From Metarhizium brunneum (Eukaryota > Ascomycota > Sordariomycetes > Hypocreales > Clavicipitaceae), in the NCBI RefSeq assembly GCF_013426205.1, contig NC_089428.1, positions 1,860,001 to 1,924,000 of the forward strand: 64,000 nucleotides of DNA, in the 5' to 3' direction. Each line of letters begins with the position of its first letter. The first letter of the stretch is position 1. Below the pieces are notes generated by a model. It saw only the letters and a program-made list of their open reading frames with translations, ran no database searches and was not told the origin of the DNA. This document shows positions 55,857-64,000 of this stretch, piece after piece. Made by a program: the position numbers and the translations under genes.

Positions 55857-58272
55857 ATGTCTAGGAACGGGGAAGGAGAGACGATTCAAGCCAGACGGCT
55901 GCGGCTATCAGGCATCCCGCGAGCAGTATGACTCCTGCTAATTTTCTGAAAATCCTCTGCGCTAACGAATCCTCCCAAGTGTGAAGCTTGCAAAGTCCGC
56001 AAGGTACTGATCCGACGAGGATAAGCAAAACTAGGTGCTAAGTGAATGGTGACAGGTTCGCTGCGACAGATCTACCCCCTGCTCTAATTGCCTTGCATCT
56101 GGCATTGCTTGCCAGACTCCATACAATGCGGTCGAGAGCCGAGCGAGAGCTGATAGAATATCACTTCTGTGCGTTACTATTGCACCTGGGACAAGACTAT
56201 GCTAATTCAAAGTCAGGATGGAACGAGTCGATGTACTTGAAAAGAGGCTTGGTGAGGTAGAAAATCAAAGACTGGCAGAAGCAGAAGATCCCCAGCCACG
56301 GGGAGCCGATTATCGCACGACTTTGGAAAGCCCGATGGGAGGCCTCAGGGCTGATGTTGTACCGTCCATGGCCGAACCAACCACCGGGACCAGTCCATAT
56401 CAGGGGCATTCGTCCTTTGACGACCTCTCAATTCAGGCTGCTGAATTCGCAAAACAGGCAACTGATATAGAAAGGCATCAGGGTGGACCCGACGTCGATA
56501 CCACCCTTGATACGCTGCGGTTGGCTCTCAGAGACACCAAGTCGACGCCGTCAACCGCCGACTATCAATTTAACAGAGTTCAGGCTACCAGCCACGGCTC
56601 AATTATTCTACCTCTGCCTGTGAATCTTATAATCGCCATCTTACAACACATCAAAAGTTGGCACCTAGCCGTAGCCTAGTCTCTTTTGAAGCAAATAGCT
56701 GACATTATTAGAACAGCACCCGGTATTTCTTTCGTCATACGCCATCAACGACCCAGCTTTGGTCGAGGACCTGTCGCGACAAGTCTATTTCCCTACCAAC
56801 TCTGTAACCATCGGCCACATCACTGCTTTGCACGCGGTTCTATATTTCCTGCTAAGAGAACATATAACGCTCTCAACCGCTCTATGTAATGACTACGACC
56901 TTAAACCCCTTCTCGACAAGTGCGAGCAACACGTAAACTCTGGACTTGAAACGTATGATGTATTCGCCGTACCAAGTTTTGAAAATCTTCTGGCTCTAAC
57001 AATGGGAGTAAGATGCATATTCTTATACTGCCCATTGCGCTAGGGGGTCATGTTGCTAACCCAGAGCTCTTAGATGATCAAAGCACAGGAAGAAACGAAG
57101 CCCTTGCTCTGCGCCACCTTTATATCAGCCGCTGCCAGTCAATACCAAAGACTCGGGTACCACCGGGAGATTACGTATCGAAATGACCAAACGGGGAGGC
57201 GAGAGCACATGCGCCGCCTTTTTTGGACGGTATACGTTTTCGACAAGAACATGTCCCTTCTACAGGGGCATTCATCCCATATGCAAGACTTTGAGATAGA
57301 CGCCAAGTATCCTGCCTTGTCACCTATTGTAGGGGTCAGGCCATGGGATGAATCCTTCATAGTTGCTATCAAGCTAGCGAGGATCCAGGGCCAGATTTAC
57401 AATAATCTCTACTCAACCATGGCTATAAAAAGTAGCTCGCCCGACCGAGAGCAGCACATCAATTCTCTTCAAGCCAATATGCACGAGGTGCGTGCAGAGT
57501 TCCAACAGGTACAGAAAGTTCAAAGTCTGGAGAGTATTTGACGGCCTGGAGTTGACACCTGAGCAGATAGATCCTAGCCTCGTCAACCACAGGCAAATAT
57601 TCGTCTTGTCGAGAAAACACTGGGATGTAACGTACTATTCGACACTGACGTCTCTTCTTCGGGGGTCACTGATGACGGGAAGCGTGGCACGAATCAGCAC
57701 GCATTGCTTCCATGCAGCACGCTTGTGTCTGCAGAGCCATATGCAGTGCTTTTCTGGCTACTTGGATTCCGGCTTCCTCGAGGACAAGGACTATGCCAAC
57801 TGGTAAGTCCACCACTCACTCTTGGAGCGTGATACTTTGACAGACTAACTTGGTTAGGGTTTTGCACTGCTCCTCCTTTAGCTCATTCGTAGTCATTTTT
57901 CTTCATGCCGTTGCAGGCAGCCGCATGGACGATGTTGAACTTCTAGACGACATGGTGGGCATTTTGCACAAGGTTCAGGGCTCCTCAAAGACGTCTGAGC
58001 GGCTTTTCCAGGTTTGCGGGACCTTTGCAACGCTGGCTAGACAATTGGTGGAAGCGCGGAATTCTTGTGTAGGGACGTACAGCCGGCAACAAGACTCGCT
58101 GCAACTGGACGTTGGGGTTCATCGGTCTGAAGCCATGGCTGGGGAGACGATGCAACAGGTGTTTGATGAGTCGATGACAAGTTCTTTGCCGCAATGGGAG
58201 TCTCAGGACATGTCTGCGCTCTTGGCAAATTGGATCAGTGGACAGCCAGCAGGCATGGATACCTTTTTTTGA
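55857..58272 (+). CDS. Zn(II)2Cys6 transcription factor with fungal_trans domain
   Basis: Eight exons: 55857-55925, 55980-56003, 56056-56168, 56217-56670, 56717-57007, 57074-57508, 57567-57802, 57858-58272, total 678 residues. Cys 24, 27, 34, 40, 43 and 50 form the Zn cluster (CEACKVRKVRCD); the second exon is only 24 nt and codes for half of the first loop. After it comes the coiled-coil linker MERVDVLEKRLGEVENQR, then the fungal_trans regulatory domain with FLSSYAINDPALVEDL, HAVLYFLLREH, ETYDVFAVPSFENLLAL, KAQEETKPLL and REHMRRLFWTVYVFDKN. The junction at 57508/57567 was chosen to restore frame and family order (EFQQ to IDPSLV). Function: nuclear regulator; nearest neighbour is the divergent acyltransferase. 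Size typical of the group. Confidence 0.88.
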
Positions 58273-59029
58273 GGCACGCGGTATTAATGGCTTGGTATAT
58301 ACTATAGGGAGTCCATTCCCTCGGCCCCCGCCACAATTTGGCCTATATCATGGTCAAGTTTCATATGTCAGTTTGTAGCTATATTGGTGGTTATGTAGCA
58401 TAAGTTCGTTGGTTCCTTTAACAACATTGAAGCATGTCAGGTCTGGTGGGGCCGGCGCAATATTATCTCTGAACATGAGAGAAGCGAATCCTAAATAGAC
58501 TTTGGATGAACAATTGAGGGATTGTATTTGTCGTGTCTCTCTTCTGATACGCACAGCAACGCACTCCATGACCGCCGAGGCGCTCACATTATTTACAATA
58601 GCCGCAAGAACACAAAGCTTCTAAAAAGCGGCAAGAGAACCTGAGAGACTGCTTGTCATCGACCGCCTTGAGAGTTGAACACAAGGCTGTTGAACGCCGA
58701 TTGTGATATAGTATCAATGTGCCCGGTACTCGTATAGATTTTGTTCAACAAACCGCGCTGTCCATCTGAGGTGTCCATCTGAGGCAGGAAGAAAATGATG
58801 AGTTACGACTACGTACTTGCTGTATAGCAACATGGGCGAAATGAACCTTACAATAACAAACTGGTCCACAGCTTCCAGCGCAGCCTACGACACAATGGTC
58901 CGATATGCGTAATAGTAGTGAGTTAAACATATACATACCTATATACAAATATTACAGCATCTCAATTCGGCCAACAAGGACCAGCGCTTTCAGTCTAACT
59001 AGTTTACTTGCCACGTGTCGAAATACCAC
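58273..59029. other. Intergenic region, no gene seen
   Basis: Lies between the regulator 3' end and the CAP-like gene 3' end. A careful look for the missing CAP C-terminal half (beta-helix domain) found nothing. Confidence 0.5.
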
Positions 59030-59902
59030 CTAAGGCAATCCCATGACTGCTTCTGCCAACCCTCCGCGGGCATTCCAAGTAATTCCTGTAGGAAAATGTA
59101 GCTTAACATAACTGGCCAAGCCCTGGCATACTTGGTAGTAAGACTTGATCCATTCCACCTCCAGCTTGTCTCTACCATTATAATTAGCCTCGGTCGTAAT
59201 TGACAGGCGGATAAATTGTGATGGACACTCCCTACTTTTCTTTTTGATTTTTGAGTATCTTGTTTCCAAAAAATTGAGCCGAACCAAGGGACTCCTCAAC
59301 AAAGACGAATGGCCGACTGTGGATGTTGACCCATGCCAGCATCCTGATTCCATCCGCAACAGCAGTCAAATGCACATACATTCCATCAAACCTATTCTTT
59401 CTTTGAATATCCGTCACCGCCACGATGGCGTCCTTGGTCGGTCCAAGTAAAGTCTCGAGCGTAGCTGGATCCGGTTTGGCGGTTTGCGTGGTAATGCACA
59501 GGAATTTTCTCTGTTCTTGAAATCCCTTGAAAACCTCGGCAGCCTTTGGTTCACAGTAATAATTAGCAAATGGACAAGTAGATAATAAAACTCGGCCAGC
59601 TCAACCGCTCTACAAACCTGCACGGCAACCAGTCCACCCAATCGGTTACTTAAAAGCAAGTATTGTTTGACTGACGAGTCGATAAAGTTGTCAAAGGCCT
59701 GAATAGCCTCGGAATTCGAGTCTGTCAGTGTGCTGGGGAGAATTGGACCATCAAAGACGGACAAATCTTCGAGGCGCGAGACGACGGCTTCCAATCTGGC
59801 ATTGTTGTCAGATACAAACTTGGCGCCATGCACAAAATAACTTTGCCATGCCTACCGCTTAATAATTGTTGACAGGTTGTGCATGGCCCTATTGTTGTCC
59901 AT
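59030..59902 (-). CDS. CAP/Srv2 N-terminal domain-only protein
   Basis: Minus strand, exons 59902-59856, 59795-59618, 59543-59236 and 59171-59030, 224 residues. It begins MDNNRAMHNLSTIIKRLEAV then VSRLEDLSVFD, an oligomerisation helix as in cyclase-associated proteins, and continues with the helical-folded domain: AFDNFIDSSVKQYLLLSNRL, GGLVAVQ, RKFLCITTQTAKPDPATLET, GPTKDAIVAVTDIQ and EWIKSYYQVCQGLASYVKLH then TGITWNARG. It stops there; full CAPs (about 530 residues) add a Pro-rich stretch, WH2 and a beta-sheet actin-binding domain. All four exons are in frame with good splice signals, so it may be expressed. The N-terminal domain binds cofilin-actin and speeds actin turnover; loss of the rest would separate that activity. 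A truncated duplicate is the alternative. Confidence 0.75.
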
Positions 59903-61095
59903 GACGGTATGCCCAGTTTTGGCTGGGAACGGCCGACCATGGATCAAGTCAAGGTCAGACTTCAAAGTTCACACTGTCCGCTTGTTGGGATTGGATTTTG
60001 AAAAGATCCAACATTGTAATTTATTACGGCAAATCATGTTGGAACAACCCCGAGTCTTTGTTCAAATCGGCATTATGGATGCCTGGTTTGGCACCGCTCA
60101 GCCTTTCTGTCCCTCTTTGCATACGTAATGTGCCCAGTGTTGCCTGGCATTGACCGTTCTCGTTCCTGACGCCACTTTACATCCAGTCCACTTTAACCCC
60201 ATGCAAATGGAGCTCGTTTGGGAGACGCCATCAGGCTGCAACTCAAATGGCACCGGCAGCGCGGTGCCGCGGGTCCAGGCGCCCGAAGATTCCAGAATTA
60301 GAATCGACACATCCACCTGCTCATCTACCGGCTTCTTTAAGGACAACGAGGGGACAAAGATAGCCGTGGCCTAATTTTCTCTCGTCGGTGTGATCCTCTC
60401 ATGGAATCGGGTGTTTTCTCCAAGTCTGAAGATGCTAGTTCTGCGGCCCACACTTGGACCGACTTTTTCACATATCCACGTCCCTGAGAAGCCTTTTTGT
60501 TACGATTGGCAGCTATGGGTAGCATTAAATAGTGATGTAAGTCCTTGATTGAAGCCATCTAGCGACATGATTCACGTCTTTTACAGTAGGAAGTTGAAAT
60601 TATGTTGTTGAACAGGAATTATACTCCATGATAATACAGTATCAGATGATATTGAGCGCGACGGCGGGAACCTGATATACTTCATCGGAAGATGACACAT
60701 GGAGCAAGCCCCGATGATAGACCTTGGTCGCTGTTATTCGCATTCGCAACTGATGAGCATTTCACCAGTTAGCCCAGTGGTACCGGCATCTCTCTGCGGC
60801 CTTTCCCTTCCATCAAACACGGGTACGGGCGAATGTGTTGGCCGCCTCATTAATTAAACCTCTTGGTCCGAGTTCGTACTCGGGTCTCCCTAAGCGAAGA
60901 ATGCTCACATGATATATGACTTGACACGCGATTGGACATTCGCAGTGTCGTCATAGTGACTAATTACACAGTCCAAGTCCAACATCATTCTGCTGTGATT
61001 CGGTTACACTGACTATTCACCGCCACCACTCCCTCCCCCCGACGGCGACATCCAAAGCAGTCAAATCACCAGCGGTGCTGTGATTCATCACCATC
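59903..61095. other. Intergenic region, no gene seen
   Basis: About 1.2 kb with no recognised gene. It holds upstream regions of the CAP-like gene (minus) and the DUF7136 gene (plus). Confidence 0.5.
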
Positions 61096-61979
61096 ATGGA
61101 GCTGCCATGCTTCTTCCTCTCCCTCCTGGCGGCGCCATGCATCCTGACCGTGGCCGTAGCCCAATCTACCACGACCGAAATCGACCTTGTATTCCCCCAC
61201 GCAAACGAGACATATCAGCGCTTGTACCCGTTTCCCATCGTATTCGCCATCCAGAACCCAGCGCCGGTATGGCCTCACAACTTCCAACTCTTCTGGCAAA
61301 CGGGGTCTGTCGGCGAAGAACCCTCGCGCTTCGACTGCGACCGGCTTCCCCTGCGAGGCGCAGACCTGTGGACATCAAGAAACTACAGCGGACCGCAAAC
61401 CATGACCAAGATATATTCCGCCGGCATATATATCAACAGCACCGTCGAGCAGTGGTATCTTGCGTGGCACATGACCATGCTTCGCAACTGCACCCCAGAC
61501 AACAACCGAGTCACGCTCGCCCCGAAACGCCCCGTGGCCGAGGGCAAGATCTTCTTCAACGTGACCCGCGGCGGGAAACCACCCGACGTCTTCCAGGGCA
61601 ACGAGAGCACAGCCTGCCCGCTGCCGGTATGGACCGTCAACATTGTCGACCGCGTCGACAGCCATGCCGCGCGCAACCAGAGCCAGTACGGCGACAGCAC
61701 CAACACCATGTGTCCTGTTTTCGACCCCGATGACGCGCATCCCCGCCCGGAGCCCTGCCAGGCCAAGGCTACAGAGGAATTGGTCCGGAATGTGACGCGG
61801 GGTATGCTGTCCACGGCAAGTGTGCCAATTTGCATTCTTGGCCGAATGCTTCCCTCGCGGGGCCGTGCAACGATACGAATTGGGAGTCGAGCCTAGCGGC
61901 GCAGAAGGAGCCGTTCATGCTTGGGACTACGATTTCAACGGCCATCATAATTTCTATTGCCTTGTTTTTATCAGTGTAG
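61096..61979 (+). CDS. DUF7136-type secreted protein with disrupted C-terminus
   Basis: One open frame runs 61096-61896 (266 residues) but the family end is in another frame. Residues 1-22 are a signal peptide (ELPCFFLSLLAAPCILTVAVA). Then comes EIDLVFPHANETYQRLYPFP and FAIQNPAP, usual for the DUF7136 family, with paired cysteines and many N-x-S/T sites. After EELVRNVTRGMLSTA the frame changes: the expected end CANLHSWPNASLAGPC then a hydrophobic tail (TTISTAIIISIALFLSV, TAG 61977-61979) lies one frame over. Either a 38-nt intron (61783-61820) removes VRNVTRGMLSTA, or a one-base indel near 61817 has truncated the protein. Hydrophobic C-terminus suggests a GPI or membrane anchor in the intact form. 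Role unknown. Confidence 0.7.
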
Positions 61980-62262
61980 AGGTGCTAGAGGTGCGGATTT
62001 CGTGGGCAGTCCGGGGTTACTTGCGCCTCACAAGCTATGCATGTCGTCTTCAAAATTGCAGTTCTTCACTCTCGAGGCAGAATGATGAATAAATTGTACA
62101 GTATTAGACTGGAATATGGTGCAATATGGGATAAGAAATGTAACAACATGGGCTAAAGTAGCCATTTTTTAGTACAAAATATACGTATTCCAAGGCAATA
62201 TCCTGCCTTTCACGACCGTCCATGGTCACTATATACCGGCGCCATCAACCCCATTTTAGAAT

Positions 62263-64000
62263 TTACATGCCCAAGTCGCGCAGCAACTTGGCCAGACGGG
62301 CAGAAAGCCGACTGCCGTGCGAGCGGCCCGAGGCGTCGGTAATCACGCTGCGTCCCGTTTCACTCGACCGCCTCCGCGACTGCATCTGGGACACAAACTT
62401 GGGCCACGTGTTGGTCAAGACGAGGTACTTGATGTGGCTCTGGACATTGTCGAACACCCCGAGGGTAAAAGCCGCGGGTATCTCGCCGCGGTACTTGGCG
62501 AGGGTTGCCATGTCGGAGTGCGAGACCTCCCGGTTCAGCGGCATGGGCGCCTCGATGTCGAAAGGGGTGGCGGGGTTTGCAGATGCCTCGCCGCACAGGA
62601 TGCGGGCGGGCTTCTCGAATACGTCCTCGAGGTATTTGAGCTCGCGCGAGGACAAGTTGAGCGGGAATTCGGCGTCGCGGGGGCTTATGAAGTCGGTGTA
62701 GATGGCGAGGGCCTCGTTGTAGACGTCGAGCTTTTGCTCGCCGGCAGGCATCAGGGGCCACGACGTCTTCCATTTCGCCACGCGCGTCAAAAAGGCCACG
62801 TTCTCGCCGGAGAAGTCGTTCAGGGCAGAGAATTCCTGCAGGGGGCCGGGGTTGTCCTTGAGGACGTGGTCGAGCGCCGTCATGGTCAGGAGCCGGTCCC
62901 CGAGCTCTTCGTCGAGATAGTCCAGCGGCCTGCCCTTTTCGTACAGGCTTTGTGTTGAGACCTTGCCCATCAATGTGAACGATTGTGAGGCGCTGCTGAA
63001 CTGTGATGCCGTGTCCCATTTTGCGTTGCTCTGGTTGACTCTCCTTTGCATGAACCACATGGACATGACTTCGAAGACGGGCACGAAAACGGTGAATATT
63101 TCGAAAATCATAATGGAGAGGTGGATCCTGCATCGCGTTAGATACAAAGTTTTCCATTTCCGTTGTTGTCGAAGACATACCATTGACTCGGCGCGAAGTA
63201 GACGTTGACTTTTTCAAATGCCGGAAGGTAAGAAGCGATGAGGAACATGGGCGTCGCGTGAAGACTACAACAATACAATTAGTACAATTAGCATGGAGAA
63301 GACGCCGTAAATCTGTACAACAGCTTACGTACTTTGCCAAACAGCAAGCAATAGTCTGCGTTCGCCACCCCATGGTGTCGCGAATCCCCCAAGCGCGCCA
63401 AATCAAGTACGGCGCGACCTGGAAATGCGGTTAATCAGAGTATTTCTTTCACTGGACAAGGTCAAATCGACTCACAATCCACGTCCAAACCACCTGCCAG
63501 AGGACAGACGGCCACCATTCCCACCCACGGCCCAGGTCAGCCAGTTGCTCCGGCAGCGTATCGCCCTTGATTTGCGTCCCAGGCAGGCCATACGTAGGGT
63601 GGTACTTCTTGCAAGCAAACCACATGCCAACAGTCAAAAGGACCTAGCAAAACCTGTCAGAAGAAAAGCACAAGAAACACACGCGGCAAATAACAATCCT
63701 ACAGACCTGTGCCACCATGGCGATGCCTATAAACAGCATAGTCCGCGCGGTGTAGTTCATATTCCGGACACGGCAAAGAAGGGAAGTCTTGGCGCCATTG
63801 CACCTGGGCGCCACGCGATGCTCAGATTGCAGATGTGTAAACTGCCTCTGCAGCCTGGCGACGCGGAGAAACCGGAGGTTGGAGGCGTGGAAGAGCGCAA
63901 TGCCCAGCGGGAAGTAGACGCCCATGAAGAAGTACTGAATGTCATAGGCCAGGATGACGGGTATCGAGCGGCCAACGGGGTACGTGATCTGCGCCAGGAC
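62263..64000 (-). CDS. Seven-transmembrane receptor with RGS domain, 3' part
   Basis: Minus strand, open past the right window edge. Exons in the window: 64000-63707 (partial), 63643-63476, 63418-63333, 63264-63181 and 63127-62263. The transmembrane part shows IPVILAYDIQYFFMGVYFPLG, MLFIGIAMVAQ, VLLTVGMWFACKK, VLWQVVWTWI, TPMFLIASYLPAFEKV and IMIFEIFTVFVPVFEVM. The RGS domain follows: ALDHVLKDNPGPLQEFSAL, NVAFLTRVAKWKTSW, YTDFISPRDAEFPLNLSS and FDNVQSHIKYLVLTNTWPKF. A basic Ser-rich tail ends the protein. This layout (7TM then RGS) is the GprK-type fungal receptor class; RGS domains speed GTP hydrolysis on G-alpha. Ligand unknown. All internal splices fit GT/AG and preserve frame. Confidence 0.9.

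Noticed and set aside
58273..59029. Missing C-terminal half of the CAP gene downstream
   Set aside because: No Pro-rich tract, WH2 motif or beta-sheet repeats in any minus-strand frame.
60760..60860. tRNA-like words (GTTAGCCCAGTGGTACC and a later GGGT)
   Set aside because: No acceptor stem pairing, no T arm GTTCRA and no anticodon stem could be built.

Overview
The window is nuclear DNA of a filamentous ascomycete, most likely a sordariomycete and probably a member of the Hypocreales. The genes carry short introns (about 40-115 nt) with fungal GT/AG signals and CTAAC-type branch sites. Zn(II)2Cys6 regulators, a fungal 7TM-RGS receptor, a DUF7136-type secreted protein, BAHD-type acyltransferase and fungal S41 peptidase families are present. 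AT-rich gene-poor blocks carry degenerate genes and solo LTRs, as expected of a genome that has undergone RIP. Nothing was searched against a database: family calls come from recognising motifs, and exon borders were set by reading frame, splice signals and remembered family consensus.

Layout. 0-10 kb is gene-dense: a GH25 lysozyme 3' end, a mitochondrial MaoC/HTD2-like hydratase, an RCC1-type Ran exchange factor, a divergent succinate-CoA ligase beta chain, a maltose-type O-acetyltransferase and a sugar-porter-like MFS protein. 10-28 kb is mostly AT-rich, gene-poor DNA with islands: a secreted alpha/beta hydrolase, an NLR-type N-terminal fragment, a small cysteine-rich GPI-like protein, a Zn2Cys6 regulator, an unrecognised broken gene, a secreted S41 peptidase and a DDE transposase remnant. 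28-37 kb holds a succinate-CoA ligase alpha chain, a DUF1624/HGSNAT-like membrane protein, an M20D amidohydrolase, a Zn2Cys6 regulator and an intron-containing tRNA-Pro(AGG). 37-44.5 kb is a second degraded stretch: a small protein-kinase-like gene, a broken secreted phosphatase-like gene, another NLR-type fragment and a solo LTR with target-site duplication.

44.5-53.1 kb is a same-strand block: an acyl-CoA ligase (ends AKI), an enoyl-CoA hydratase (ends SHL), a tandem-chromodomain protein and an AtuA-like protein. The two CoA enzymes carry PTS1-like ends, so peroxisomal catabolism of a branched or terpenoid acid is a reasonable inference. 53.7-64 kb holds a BAHD-type acyltransferase, a large Zn2Cys6 regulator, a CAP/Srv2 N-terminal-domain-only gene, a DUF7136 secreted protein with a disrupted C-terminus and the 3' part of a 7TM-RGS receptor.

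Functionally, an unusual number of genes handle CoA thioesters (MaoC hydratase, both succinate-CoA ligase chains, acyl-CoA ligase, enoyl-CoA hydratase, AtuA), but they lie on both strands, separated by degraded DNA, so only the 44.5-53.1 kb block is proposed as one functional unit.
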